Positions 44,903-56,280 of a DNA stretch of 64,000 bases are shown one piece after another. Source of the stretch: Nannobrachium achirus (taxonomy: Eukaryota > Chordata > Actinopteri > Myctophiformes > Myctophidae); assembly GCA_963921795.1 (NCBI GenBank), contig OY997643.1:13031043-13095042 (forward strand), given 5' to 3'. The notes beneath the pieces were generated by a model that made no database searches, was not told where the DNA came from, and saw only the letters and a list, made by a program, of their open reading frames with translations. The translations under genes were made by a program, and so were the position numbers. Position 1 is the stretch's first letter, and each line of letters begins with the position of its first letter.

Positions 44903-45301
44903 CAGGGGTCTATTCAGGCCAAGGACCCCTTGGTGGAGAGAGAGATGAAGCAGGGACCCCCACAACCTGTTCATAGATTCCATATAGTTTCATCGTTTGA
45001 CAGCACAATCGTCAGTGTATTTTGGATTCATGTCCAATTGTATTTTCACATATTTAACCACTTGAGCCATCACTACCTAATAAACTTGACCTTTCACTCA
45101 GTCTGCTCTTTTTCCCCTCTACACCAAACCTCTTTTTCTGCTCACAACGCTGTTGTGAGCTTGTAGATCGGCTATTTTTGGCTACAGTTCTCAGAATACG
45201 CACACTAAGGTTCAAGTTGTTAATTTGAAAAGGATTGGAAGATTTGGAGGACCTCCTGTAGTAACTCTAAGGGTTCCCGGACCCCCTGTTGAAGACCCCT
45301 G
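44903..45301 (-). mobile_element. hAT-4 copy carrying PBB, beside a SUCLG2 exon
   Basis: Flanks GCTTAAGT / GCGTAAGT (7 of 8). Ends CAGGGGTCTATTCAGGCC and TGTTGAAGACCCCTG. PBB at 45058-45219 with TTAA on both sides. Its hairpin has lost most of the left arm (CTGCTCACAACGC). It ends 72 bp from the donor of exon 45374-45535. Confidence 0.85.
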
Positions 45302-45373
45302 GCGTAAGTGTGTGCGTGTGCGTGCGTGGGTGCATGCGTTTGTGTGTTTTGAAGCCGGGTTGTGTTTCCCCAC

Positions 45374-45535
45374 CAAAGCAGGCGATGTTTCCGTCCAGTC
45401 CGATGTATTTGAGGTCCCACTTGGCCGCCTCGGTCTCCGTGGGGTCGCTCTCGGACGCGTCGTCCATGGCGAACACCGCCTTCTGGCGGAACTCTGCGTT
45501 GTCGTCGAAGTTGATCTTGGCGTCGAAGCAAACCA
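45374..45535 (-). CDS. SUCLG2: SUCLG2 internal exon (162 bases, phase 1 to 1)
   Basis: Third SUCLG2 exon in the window. Acceptor GCTACAG|TGG; donor TTTG|GTGGGG, which lacks the usual +3/+4 AA and so looks modest in strength. The reading continues the split valine codon and gives VVCFDAKINFDDNAEFRQK, an acidic loop, and AAKWDLKYIGLDGNIACF. The aspartate in CFDAK corresponds to the second magnesium ligand of the SucC family, and NAEFRQ and GLDGNIACF are family hallmarks. The exon ends one base into the next valine codon. A hAT-4 element carrying a PBB insertion ends only 72 bp from the donor. Longer open frames crossing this exon on both strands extend into intron and are not separate genes. 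Confidence 0.96.
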
Positions 45536-45707
45536 CTGTAGCAGACATGATCGAAGAAGAGACAAGCAGAAGACAGAGGGAAAGGAAGAGAGAAAGATGG
45601 ACAGAAAGGGAGAGATGAAATTGAAAGGGGGCAAGAAACAGTGCATAATGTACTGTATAACTTCAGGAATGAAACAGGAACACTCATTAAAAGCTCAAAC
45701 ACCTTAA

Positions 45708-46293
45708 TCCATTCAGAACGGGTACACAGTATTGTGTATCATTGTTTTATGTTTTAACTATTGAAAAATAGCAGATATACAAGCTCACAGCGCGGCACCG
45801 AGTGCCGCGCTGCGAGCTTGTAGATCTGTTATTTTTGAAAAAAACGTGAAAATTTGAATTTTGACCCGGTTCTATAAGTGTCTTTTGAATCATTCTAAGG
45901 TTTTTTGAAAAACCTACGTATGTCAGCAATCTGGCCAGCCACTGTCAAAGAAAAGGTCCTTTTCACTTAACTGGAGCTCAGTTAGTCTGTTCTTGAGAGA
46001 CTACTATGTCAGTGGTTCTCAAACCTTTTCATGTGAAGGACCCCCAACATGATATTTATTTGGCCACGGACCCCCCCATCTCAAAATATTTAGTTCCACC
46101 CAGAAGCAAAATTTGAGTTACAAACAATCGCTTTGAAAATACATATATTCAAAGATTTGCGCACATTTTCACGACTTTTTTCAAAAATAGCAGATCTACA
46201 AGCTCGCAGCGCGGCACTCGGTGCCGCGCTGTGAGCTTGTATATCTGCTATTTTCACTGGTTAAAGCATTCAATAATTCTAGGCCTAAACGGT
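45708..46293 (+). mobile_element. PBA copy, full length
   Basis: TTAA borders, ends TCCATTCAGAACGGG and CCTAAACGG. Both hairpins complete (45765-45836, 46185-46256). Confidence 0.9.
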
Positions 46294-46297
46294 TTAA

Positions 46298-48059
46298 GTA
46301 AATGAAACCAATACTGGCAGTCTTGATTAAATCAGCGACAGGCACACCGAGGCACGCGTGTCACTCTAAAAGAAGAAGCCATTATGCTAAATGGACATCG
46401 CCTTTACACTTCAAAAGAAGATGCATTTCAAAGGCAGCCGCACTCCTAATGCTACCTGAGAAAACAGCAGGCAGGCGTTTTATTACCAGCTTATATGCAA
46501 AACCAAAAACTAAAAAATTGTTTGATGCGAACGAAGCCACAGTACAGTCAAAATGTTGCTATATTTGTTCACACATGGACATTTGTCTTTGAAATTACAT
46601 GCAGGTGGTCCAGTTAGAAGTAACCCCTTTGCTGATGTCTAGTTCTGTGAACACCAATGTATTCGTAATTAATTTTTGATGGTCATCTGTTTCTATGTCT
46701 TTTGCACCAGAAAATGTCACAAACCACACCAGCCCATCGCTGTGAGTATTGTTATCAATTGACAACAGTGAGGTGCGCAGAGTGAGCCGGCAGGCGGGCA
46801 AGTGCCCACTTCGAGCAGTCAATGGCCTTGCCTGCGCATCGACACACGTTGCCATCTGGGTAGGCAAGCTGTGGTGGACGGAATAGTTTATCACTAGTTT
46901 CCACATGCGGGCTAGCTAGATGGCTACATGATGTAAACAGACCGGGTACAAGCTTAAGCAGGCGCACGAAAATACATCACTTCCACCCCGTCAAAGAGAG
47001 GACTGATAGCGTAGCCGAAGGGAAATTATGGGTTGTGGTTTGCAAAATGTTCTGGTGCAAAAGTTACACACACATTAATTTTGTCTTTGTGTTCCTACAA
47101 ATCCCATGATGCATTTCATGGGCAAGTGCTGGCCCAGCACACCCATATGGCCAAATGAAACACCATTACATAAACCTGATTCAAATTATCTGGAGTCAAG
47201 ATCACCATTCCATACCATAACGCAGCAAACAAGAACAATGTGGTCACAGCAATTGAGGGAAGATGCTAAAAACAAGAAGGATTTTAGTTTTCTTTTTGAG
47301 GGTTTTAGTTTTCACATTCATGGATTCTACCCCAGTGACATCACTTACAGTAAGTAAACTTTTTTATAACAAACTTTAAGGCGTATCAGATACACACAGA
47401 TAACTCTGTTTTATTGGCTGCTGATATAACATTAGCCCTACAACAAACAGAGATAATGTTGATAATCGTTGATAAGTGTTCCTTTAAGCTGTCTGAAGCA
47501 CGAGTGTCTCTCTAAAAATTGAACTTCAGTTCGCTTTGCTTAAATGCACTTAAATTATTTAAATGTAAAACTAATCCAATATAAAGATGCTGCGTTGGAC
47601 AGTTTGCAAACCTTTCAGCTATCAAAAAAACGGTGCAAAACAGCACACAAAGCTAGGCAGAAGTCCAAGCAGAAATGCATTATGCAATGAATGTCATGTC
47701 CCAAGACGCCACATGCTAGCAAAGAGTAATGATGTGTAATTAGAGACGCAGGAAATACTGTGCAGACATAGAAATGGGCAGACGCGGAGAATTACAAACA
47801 GTCCAGACAAATACAATCAGAGAGAGAGAGACATGTACACCGTGCATACAAGGCAGACAGACACCAATTTACAAAACACACATACACAACCACGTGCAAC
47901 TCCTCTAGACTGTAAGAATTAACATTGGGAGCACCAACACATGAAAAAATTCCTCCTGGCATTTGATACCGTTTTAGGCATTCACTTACAGCCAAATTTA
48001 ATCAAACAATAACAACAAATAAAAACAGCAAAGACAAATGTTTTCACTCTCAAGACTAA
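46298..48059. other. Unassigned intronic sequence, 1.7 kb
   Basis: The longest repeat-poor stretch. Open frames near 46302-46592 and 47106-47357 show no domain, codon pattern or splice context I can support as coding. It may simply be old intron. Confidence 0.4.
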
Positions 48060-48063
48060 TTAA

Positions 48064-48627
48064 CCATTTAGAACGGGTACACATGATAGTGTAATATTAT
48101 TTTATGCTTTAAATATTGAAAAACAGCAGATTGAGCTTGTAGATCTGCTATTGTTGAACATTTGTGAAAATTAGAATTTTTACCCGATTCTATAAGTGTC
48201 TTTTGAATTCTTCTAAGGTTTTTTTGAAAAACCTATGTTTCTATGTCAGCAATCTGTCTAGCCATCTTCAAAGAAAAAGTCATTTTCACTTCAACTGGAG
48301 CTCAGTTAGTCTGGTTCTTGAGAGACTACTATGTCAGTGGTTCTCAAACGTTAGTCAAGGACCCCCAGACTGATATTTATTTGGCCACGGACCCCCCATC
48401 TCAAAATATCTAGTTCCAGGGACCCCCCCCCCCCCCCCCCCCCCCCACCCCCCCCCCCCCCCCTTAAAAATACATATAATCAAAGATTTGCACACATTTT
48501 CACAAACTTTTTCAAAAATAGCAGATCTACAAGCTCGCAGCGCAGCAGCACTCGGTGCCGCACTGCAAGCTTGTATATCTGCTATTTTCAATAGCTAAAG
48601 CATTCAATAATTCTAGGCCTAAATGGG
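48064..48627 (+). mobile_element. PBA copy with poly-C tract
   Basis: TTAA borders. The left hairpin has collapsed to CAGATTGAGCTTGTAGATCTG. The right hairpin is present with a duplicated CAG (48514-48590). A nearly pure C-run (48426-48464) lies where other copies have GGGACCACCC. Confidence 0.85.
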
Positions 48628-48631
48628 TTAA

Positions 48632-49059
48632 ATTATTCTAAACAAAACAAAACAAAAACAGGGCAGATTTTTAACTTGACTAGTTCGTTTAAAAAAAAAA
48701 GCCAGACTCAAACAACACTGCGTTCTCTCCGTGCTCGCGGGGGTAACGCCGACGTGTATCTTTAGAGTACGTCGCCGCCGTTAGCAACAAAAGAATAGCC
48801 CCGCTCGACTCATTAATATTCATAAGCAATTATGAAACAACGGAAAATGTCCTCCTTTCCCTTGCCAATCTTTGATAACGCATACCTGGAAACAAGAGGC
48901 GGTTTTGAGGGGAGACAAAACGACATCAAAGACGCAACGAGGCGATGATGTTCGTGTCTGCGTGTAACAGCTCACACTTGGCCGCTGTTCAGCATCACAG
49001 ACAAGGCAATCTCACTCGTACTTAGCATTTGAGCAAGAAAATCTAATTTCCATGCAAGT
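48632..49059. other. Unassigned intronic sequence
   Basis: Nothing recognised. Confidence 0.3.
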
Positions 49060-49063
49060 TTAA

Positions 49064-49611
49064 CCCATTTAGGCCTATAAATTATTGAATGCTTTAACCA
49101 GTGCCGTGCTGCGAGCTTGTAGATCTGCTATTTTTGGAAAAGTCATGAAAATGTGTAATCTTTGAATATATGTATTTTACGTTTAACGTTTATAACTCAA
49201 ATTTTGCTTCTGGGGGGTCCTGGAACTAGATATTTTGAGATGGGGGTCCGTGGCCAAATACATATCATTTTGGGGTCCTTCACATGAAAGGGTTTGAGAA
49301 CTACTGACATAGTATTCTCTCAAGACAGACTAACTGAGCTCCATTTAAGTGAAAAGGACCTTTTCTTTGACGATGGCTGGCCAGACTGCTGACATAGAAA
49401 CATAGTTTTTTCAAAAAATCTTAGAAGGATTCAAAAGACACTTTATAGAATCGGGTCAATATTCTAATTTTCAAGATTTTTCAAAAATAGCAGATCTACA
49501 AGCTTGCAGCGCGGCACTCGGTGCCGCGCTGTGAGCTTGTATATCTGCTATTTTTCAATAGTTAAAGCATAAAATAATGATACACAATAATGTGTACCCG
49601 TTCTGAATGGG
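49064..49611 (-). mobile_element. PBA copy, left hairpin half-deleted
   Basis: TTAA on the left and TTTTAA on the right. Only the returning arm of the left hairpin remains (GTGCCGTGCTGCGAGCTTGT). The right hairpin is complete (49485-49556). Confidence 0.85.
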
Positions 49612-49809
49612 TTTTAATGTACTAACCAATACATTTATGTAAATAGAGAGATAAGCCGGTTTGCCAGGGAACAGAATGTTCTTCCAATCTTTACTTGGAC
49701 GAAGCCAATTGACATTTTACGTCCAAGTTGAATGCCACGTGCGTTCACAGGGTCCACACGGAATGGAAGTCTGGCAGAGTCTCTGTGCAATCTCTATCAT
49801 AGAGATTAA

Positions 49810-50380
49810 CCCATTTAGGCATGGAATTATTGAATGCTTAAACTATTGAAAAATAGACGATATTCAAGCTCACAGCGCGGCACCGAGTGCCGCGCTCGAG
49901 CTTGTAGATCTGCTATTTTTGAAAAAGTCGTGAAAATGTGTGCAAATCTTTGAATATTTTTTAAGCGAACGTTTGTAACTCAAATTTTGCTTGGGAAGCA
50001 AAATGTAACTAAATATTTGGAGATGGGGGTCCGTGGCCAAATACATGTCATTTTGGGGGTCCTTCACATGAAAAAGTTTGAGAACCGCTGACATACAGTA
50101 GTAGTCTCTCAAGAACAAACTAACTGAGCTCCAGTTAAGTGAAAAGGACCTTTTCTTTGACGATGGCTGGCCAGATTGCTGACATAGAAACATAGGTTTC
50201 TCAAAAAAACTTAGAAGGATTCAAAAGACACTTATAGAATCGGGCCAAAATTCAAATTTTCACAATAAAAAAAAAAAAGCAGATCTACAAGCTTGCAGTG
50301 TGAGCTTGTATATCTGCTATTTTTTAATAGTTAAAGCATAAAATAATAATACACAATAAAGTGTACCCGTTCTGAATGGG
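49810..50380 (-). mobile_element. PBA copy
   Basis: TTAA borders (49806-49809, 50381-50384). The left hairpin is nearly complete. The right hairpin has lost its GC-rich loop stem (GCAGATCTACAAGCTTGCAG then TGTGAGCTTGTA). Confidence 0.88.
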
Positions 50381-50581
50381 TTAAACATATTACTATGTAC
50401 TGTGCTTCGTGTTCATTTGAACAAGGAAGATTGAAATAGATGGACACAGAGATTCAACAGGGTGCAAGATTACGATAAATGTATGAAAATCTGCAGATTA
50501 TTACGTTACAAAACTGAACCTGCATTACGCAAAAGGTCAGCATTTAACCACTTAAGAAGACCAGTACAGTATCATACTTAA

Positions 50582-51130
50582 AGGGATATTCCACTTTCAA
50601 AAAAACGTTTGGTCATTGTAACGTCTAATCAGGCTTTTATGAACACCCTGAACAGTTTTTAATTTACTTCATTCAATATTTAGATATTTGATAAATGTTA
50701 TCTGCCCCCCAGGCTCAGGGCCTCTCCACATACACACCCATTGTAACTTCAAACTTAATTTTAACCATGATAGATTCATTAAAAACACCCATTATTTTTT
50801 TCTGGTGACTCATACTACCCTCCTAATACGGCCGTGTTTTCTCAATAACCTTTTTCATTTATTTTCAATAATTCTTTGGGAGAATTAGAAACATTAAATA
50901 CAAAACAAAATTATTAAAAATAAATGAAAATTGTTATCGAAAAAACACGGCCTGCTCACGTATTAGGAGGGTATTATGAGTCACCAGAAAAAAAATAATG
51001 GTTGTTTTTAATGAATGTATGATGGTTAAAATGGAGTTTGAAGTTACAATGGGTGTGTGTGGGGAGAGGCCCTGAGCCTGGGGAGGCAGACCCATGCAAG
51101 GCAGAGTTTTTTTGGAAGTGGAATATCCCT
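50582..51130. mobile_element. T2/Kolobok-like fold-back MITE, 549 bp
   Basis: TTAA on both sides (50578-50581, 51131-51134), ends AGGGATATTCCACTT and its complement. The two halves are near-complementary over most of the element (for example GTGACTCATACTACCCTCCT against AGGAGGGTATTATGAGTCAC). Same terminal signature as 6945-7244, but different interior. Confidence 0.85.
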
Positions 51131-51134
51131 TTAA

Positions 51135-51820
51135 TTGTATGACAAATAAAATGGAAGTAGTTTTTTCCAAGTGCCTTTATGTAATGTCACAGTTAATGTG
51201 ATTATTTTAACCTTTGCAGAAATAGAAAATAAGGTAATGTCATCTATATGCCAGATGCGTTGAGTTGATTAGCGGAAACGTGGTTTAGATTCAGTTGAGT
51301 ATATTAGTGATAACTGATGAGACTGCTGCCGCAGACAACTTTAGCATCCCCAGTCTTCAGTCGCTACAGAAGAGAGTATGTTCTGGTCCCCTGTGGGAGA
51401 GGAAACTGTTCACTGTAACCCCAGTGTTGATCTTGACAGCAAATTTTGATTTGGTTTTAGTAATAGTCTTTTGAATAAAATTGCATTTGGTTTTTGTCAT
51501 ATTTTAGTCATACGAAATGTTTTAGATTTAGTCCAGTTTTAGTCAACTAAATATAAGATTAAAAAATATATATATACCGTATATGCATTTTCAGTATGCA
51601 ACTTGGTTGCATACTGAGCATACAAGCTCGACTACGTGTCAGAGCGCGACACATTGTGAGCTTGTAGATCGTCTATTTTCATTCAGTTTGTATTTGTTAG
51701 TTTGTGTTTACTGTAGTTTTCATTTAGTTGTCATCAGTGAAACAAAGGTAGTCTAGTAAGTTTAACTTGGGGTTAGGGTTAGGGTTAAATCGACACTACT
51801 TCGCCACCGCTGCTCAGGTG
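51135..51820. other. Unassigned, with a solo hairpin
   Basis: 51619-51680 contains CATACAAGCTCG and CATTGTGAGCTTGTAGATCG, a worn hairpin with a different centre (ACGTGTCAGAGCGCGACA). A short GGGGTTAGGGTTAGGGTTA lies at 51769-51787. Confidence 0.5.
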
Positions 51821-51828
51821 AGCACATG

Positions 51829-52647
51829 CAGGGGCGTCACAAGGGGGGTGGAAGTGGGACTGAGTTACTAGGGCAGAAGGTGGAGGGGCCTTAATTATTT
51901 TATACTTTAGCTATTTAGCTATTATTTTATACTTTAGCTATTTAAAAAAATACGTGTTTCTCCCTCCGCGTCATCAGCGCCCACACCCTAGGTGGGGTCG
52001 GCGATAGGGCCTTTCTGTGTGGAGTTTGCATGTTCTCCCCGTGTCTCCTTGGGTTGATACCCTCACAAAAACATGCAGTAATCCTGGTCTCAATAATGCC
52101 TCCCCCTGGCCAGCCGGAGCGCTTGATGGAGGGGAAAGGAACTGGTTGGAATAACGTGTTCCTTCCACGCGCTACGTCCATCCCGGGGAAATCCCCCCTG
52201 TCAGGTGAAAAGAAACAACTTGGACTACTCATGCAATGAAGGAAGCATGAGGTCAGTCCGTTGTCTCCCCAGGCGCAGCAGAGGGAGAGCAGAGCCCAGG
52301 ATTACATAGACAATTCGCACTGGGTGAAAAATGGGTTGCAAAATTGTGGGATAAAAATTATTATAAAAAAAAAAAAAGCTATTTAAAAAATAGCAGATAT
52401 ACAAGTCGTGAAAATGTGTATTTTTTAAGCGAACATTATATGTAACTTTGCTTCTGGGGGGTCCCTGGAACTAAATATTTTGAGATGGCCAAATACATAT
52501 CATTTTGGGGGTCCTTCTCATGAAAAAGTTTGAGTACCACTGACATAGAAACATAGAAGGATTTGAAATATTCAAAGACTTGCACAAATGTTCACGCTTT
52601 CAATAGTTAAAAGTACCCAGGGCCCAGGATTTGGTGCGACACCCCTG
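51829..52647 (+). mobile_element. hAT-2 chimeric element with nested SINE
   Basis: Perfect 8-bp duplication AGCACATG (51821-51828, 52648-52655). Ends CAGGGGCGTCACAAGGGG and TTGGTGCGACACCCCTG. The PBA core is reduced to one hairpin arm (52389-52405) plus the GGGTCCCTGG...GGGGGTCCTTC middle. Confidence 0.92.
51946..52378 (+). mobile_element. 5'-truncated SINE
   Basis: Starts GTGTTTCTCCCTCCGCGTCA, matching the internal part of the SINE at 43126, and ends in poly-A. Host GCTATTTAAAAAA is repeated on both sides, a target duplication. Confidence 0.85.
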
Positions 52648-52655
52648 AGCACATG

Positions 52656-52764
52656 GGCTTGTTGCTATCAGGGGTTAAGTGACTTGCTCAGGGTCAAACC
52701 GGCGACCTTCCCTTCCCCAGGCGGCCTCTATCTCTCTTCTACCCACTCAGCCACGGCTCCCCAA
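52656..52764 (-). mobile_element. tRNA-derived SINE fragment, minus strand
   Basis: On the minus strand: GGGAGCCGTGGCTGAGTGGG head, B-box-like GGTTTGACC, and GAGCAAGTCACTTAACCCC. Confidence 0.65.
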
Positions 52765-53087
52765 CATGCTATGAATGAGGAAATCAATGTATAGACTAAG
52801 AGTCCTTGTTACGGCTCGGATCCGTGAAGCTGCCAAGGACGATGTTGAAAAGGAAAATTGAAACCAATGTGCGTTTCATCTCGCATAACTCCCGGGAGGT
52901 CGGTGTGTACGCGGCGTCAACACAATCAAAGGAATGCATGCGATTTAATCTACCTGTACGCCTCAACGTTTTCAAATTCCCTTAGTCCCAAAATGATTTA
53001 GTTAAATTCCACTGATGTTCGGCATAGTCTAAAACCATTTAATGATACGCACAAAAGCACACAACCCAGCCACAGTACCACTACCTA
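52765..53087. other. Unassigned intronic sequence
   Basis: Nothing recognised. Confidence 0.3.
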
Positions 53088-53095
53088 GTACCTAT

Positions 53096-53466
53096 TAGGG
53101 GTGCCACAATACTGAACCAAACTGGTATACCGAACCGAATGGCCCTGTAGCGAACCGAACAGCCCATACCAAATGATCCGAATGTCTTCATTTTTTTGGG
53201 TGTGGCCACATAAAAACATAATTTTAACTCTTTCTGTACACTTTTTTGGAGAAAGTCTTCCTCCTAGTATAATCATAATAACTGATTATCATGTTTTAGG
53301 GGGGAAACAAATGATTGCACCCCATCTTTAAAATTAACGTAACATTTTGGATTCTTTATTTTTTCATTTTCAATTTTTACTGTACCGAAACCGTACCGAA
53401 ACCGTGAGCCAAAAACCGAGATACGAACCGAACCGAACCGTGGGCTGACTGAACCGTGGCTCCCTA
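53096..53466 (+). mobile_element. hAT MITE, 371 bp
   Basis: Perfect 8-bp duplication GTACCTAT (53088-53095, 53467-53474). Ends TAGGGGTGCCACAATAC and GAACCGTGGCTCCCTA. The interior has repeats of CGAACCGAACC on both sides. Does not carry the shared hairpin. Confidence 0.93.
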
Positions 53467-53666
53467 GTACCTATAGTATCCCTCAGACACACAAATGCAC
53501 TTAGACATGTCGCGCGCACACACACACACACAACAAAAACACACGTAGAAAGAGTACAGACAAGCTAGACACTCAACACACACATGTAGCAGATAAGCGT
53601 CCTCTCTGAAACAGGCACTAGATAAAGAAGCGTAGGGGGGGGGAGTTGGTGTGGGGGTGGGCGTAC

Positions 53667-53763
53667 CTTGTCCCTCGGGAGTCTCTCCGAGGGGATTGAC
53701 TTCGACTTGAGTGGCGTCGACTTTCAGGAACAGATCATAGAGCTTCTTAATCTGATCCGCCGC
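53667..53763 (-). CDS. SUCLG2: SUCLG2 internal exon (32 codons plus 1 base)
   Basis: Second SUCLG2 exon in the window. The minus-strand acceptor ends CGGCAG and the donor is AAG|GTACGC. The 97 bases are in frame with the preceding exon and give AADQIKKLYDLFLKVDATQ, then VEVNPLGETPEGQ, plus the first base of a valine codon (phase 1). In the bacterial homologue SucC the Asn of the E-(V/I)-N-P motif helps bind the active-site magnesium, and that motif is intact here. Together with the adjoining exons this is the conserved end of the ATP-grasp domain. A hAT element lies 200 bp away at 53096-53466, and a short G-run precedes the donor side. Confidence 0.95.
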
Positions 53764-53928
53764 CTGCCGAGAGATCCACAGAGGACAGTAATTACCTCCG
53801 CTGTTCAGCCTCCGAGCGGCCCCGGCTACCGCCAAGGCCACTCAGCCCACCACGTGGGCTAAATAACTCTCGAATACCGGGAACGCGCCCGAGTCGCGTT
53901 AGATTTGAACCACTTTAACCATTATTTT

Positions 53929-54279
53929 ACGCTTTAACTATCGAAAAATAGCAGATATACAAGCTCGCAGCGCGGCACCGAGTGCCGCGCTGCGAGCTCG
54001 TAGATCTGCTATTTTTGAAACATCTTGAAAATGTGTTCAGGTCTAACACTAACCCTTTGAATATCTTTGACCCGATCTTTGACCCGACTTCTAAGTCCTT
54101 CCTCTAAAGCAGTGGTTCTCAAACGTTTTCATGTCAAGGACCCCCATAATTACATTTATTTGGGCACAGACCCCCCATCTCAAAATATGTTGTTCCAGGG
54201 ACCGCCCAGAAGCAGAGATTTGAGTTACAAATGTCTGCTTTGAAAAATATATATTGAAAAATTCTAGGCTTAAATGGGA
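53929..54279 (+). mobile_element. PBA copy lacking its right hairpin
   Basis: The left end is worn after TTAA. The left hairpin is complete (53944-54017). The sequence passes directly from the AAAATATATATTGAAAA segment to ATTCTAGGCTTAAATGGG, so the right hairpin is precisely missing. Confidence 0.8.
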
Positions 54280-54282
54280 TAA

Positions 54283-54633
54283 AACACTGAGACCGGGAAA
54301 ACACATATGGAGACGACATGTATCTGGTCAAGGTGCTACTAACAGCCAGCTAAAAAGCAATAACAAGATTGTGGTATAAAAGTGACCCTCCAACTTGTGA
54401 GCAGTGGCTGTGCATTGTGGAGGAAATGTATGTGACGGAGAGATTTACACAGGCTACAGGAAGAGTTGTTTCTTGAAAAATGGGAGAAATGGACTGAATA
54501 CACGACGCGGAAGAATGACATCACAGAGGACTAAAATGGACTGTAATGTGATGATGAAAATGATGTTGAATGTTGACGTGTAAATGTGTGCGCATGTGAC
54601 AAAATCAAATTTAAGTAAAAAAAAAAAAAAAAG
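54283..54633. other. Unassigned intronic sequence
   Basis: Nothing recognised apart from a 17-base A-run near 54620. Confidence 0.3.
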
Positions 54634-55065
54634 ACCGGAACAATTCCTAAAAATGTATCCTAATAGTTTTCTGGAAAACGTAGGTTTATATATCAGTGGT
54701 GCTCATCCTTTTCATGTCAAGGACCCCCTAGAATTATATGTATTTGACCGTGGACCCCCCATCTCCAACTGTTTTGTTCCAGGGACCACCAAAAGCAAAG
54801 ATCTTTCGTGTATCATCGGCATTGATGATTGGTTGACAACATTTTACTTCCCAAGATGTCTTGTTACTTAAAAATGTTAGAATATATATTCAAAGATTTG
54901 CAAGTTTTCACGTTTTTTCAAAAATAGCAGATATACAAGCTCATAGTGCGGCACTCGGTGCCGCGCTATGAGCTTGTATATCTGCTATTTTTGAATAGCC
55001 AAAGTATTTAAAAAAATTATTAAAGCGGTTACATGACACATAAGATGCGTTCCCGGTCTTAACTC
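54634..55065 (+). mobile_element. Diverged PBA copy
   Basis: The left part is degenerate (no left hairpin). The CAGTGGTGCTCATCC and GGACCCCC segments are clear. The right hairpin (54921-54993) is complete but its core reads GATATACAAGCTCATAG, matched by CTATGAGCTTGTATATC, again a paired change. Confidence 0.75.
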
Positions 55066-55600
55066 TTTTACTGCCACAGAATTGAACAAAAAGCTCCATC
55101 CACTGCCAGAATTGTCGCTCATCTTTGAAGGCCTACTGGAGAAATTTGGTTTCGACTATAAAGACAACAATTATATGGCAACGTAGAATAGAATGTCTAC
55201 TTTGCAACAGAAAAAGATTTCGAGCTTTTATCTTGTTCTGTTCATTAGCTAGAAGCTGCAGAATGTGGCCTAAAAACAGCTCTTTGAGAACATAAAGCTG
55301 AGAAAAATGCATTTTTGTGAAGAATACATTTTCAGGCAGAAATCTCTCTTTAGCCTTTTATTGTTGGCTTCAGTAACATCACACCTATGATCAGTGGTTG
55401 TTTACAAACAAATTCAAAAAAATAAAAACAAGAAAAAGTGTCTTTTTACACACTTTTAGTGTGTAAGAGAAGTAAGAGCAGTAGTAAGAGCAGTGCAGAA
55501 CATTGACACAGTGACATGAGCTTCAGCCTGAATCCTGCTTCAGCTTTCAGGGTTCTCTTTATCTCACTGTGACACTACATGTCTACAGAGTGTATATGTG
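55066..55600. other. Unassigned intronic sequence
   Basis: Nothing recognised. Confidence 0.3.
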
Positions 55601-55602
55601 TG

Positions 55603-55604
55603 TG

Positions 55605-55644
<40 letters not shown>

Positions 55645-55648
55645 TGTG
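55603..55648. repeat. GTGC tetranucleotide repeat
   Basis: About eleven GTGC units. Confidence 0.95.
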
Positions 55649-55734
55649 TGTCATTCAGCCTGCACAGGGCCTGGGGCTCCATTCTGTTTCACTCCAGCCA
55701 GGCTCCTCCGGAAGGGCTCCACCGGGTCTGCTGA

Positions 55735-55852
55735 ACTCGTACACGAGCCCATGGTCGATCTGTAAATTATACAAATACATAATTACTATAAAATACATGA
55801 AAAATAGTACACCTTCAAGCTCACAACGCGTCACAGCAGAATGCGTGACGCC

Positions 55853-55907
<55 letters not shown>

Positions 55908-56029
55908 CCTTGTGTGACTCGTACACGAGCCCATGGTCGATCTGTAAATTATACAAATACATAATTACTATAAAATACATGAAAAATAGTACACCTTCAA
56001 GCTCACAACGCGTCACAGCAGAATGCGTG
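55735..56029. repeat. Exact 113-bp direct duplication flanking a CA run
   Basis: 55735-55847 and 55917-56029 read identically by eye, from ACTCGTACACGAGCCC to CAGAATGCGTG. A CA run (about 55859-55906) lies between. Each copy carries the left arm of a variant hairpin (AGTACACCTTCAAGCTCACA). Only the second is followed by the right arm (GAGGTTGGGGGCCTACTATTTTC). Confidence 0.93.
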
Positions 56030-56120
56030 GAGGTTGGGGGCCTACTATTTTCATCAAAAGGCCGTTTTAGAAATGTCAACCCCTGCCTCTCTAACATTCT
56101 ATGCACTTCCTGCTTACCAC

Positions 56121-56125
<5 letters not shown>

Positions 56126-56162
<37 letters not shown>
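56126..56162. repeat. TA microsatellite
   Basis: About 18 AT units. Confidence 0.95.
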
Positions 56163-56164
<2 letters not shown>

Positions 56165-56165
56165 A

Positions 56166-56280
56166 TTATGTAAAAACAGCATTCATGGTCTGGAGAGGGC
56201 ACTTTTTACAGATGGATAAAAGGGCAGGGGCTCAAGCCCCCTTTGATGTCTATGTGAGCATGTGCATGGTGCTAAGTCTG
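56166..56280 (-). repeat. Diverged repeat, inverse of 4960-5080
   Basis: Shares CAGGGGCTCAAGCCCCC and CATTCATGGTCTGGAGA, in reverse complement, with the region at 4960-5080. Both copies lie next to a variant hairpin. Confidence 0.55.

Noticed and set aside
45220-45707. 160-codon open frames on both strands
   Set aside because: They are the 162-base SUCLG2 exon read through into intron, or its antisense shadow.
53668-53862. Plus-strand open frame at the SUCLG2 exon
   Set aside because: Antisense shadow of exon 53667-53763.
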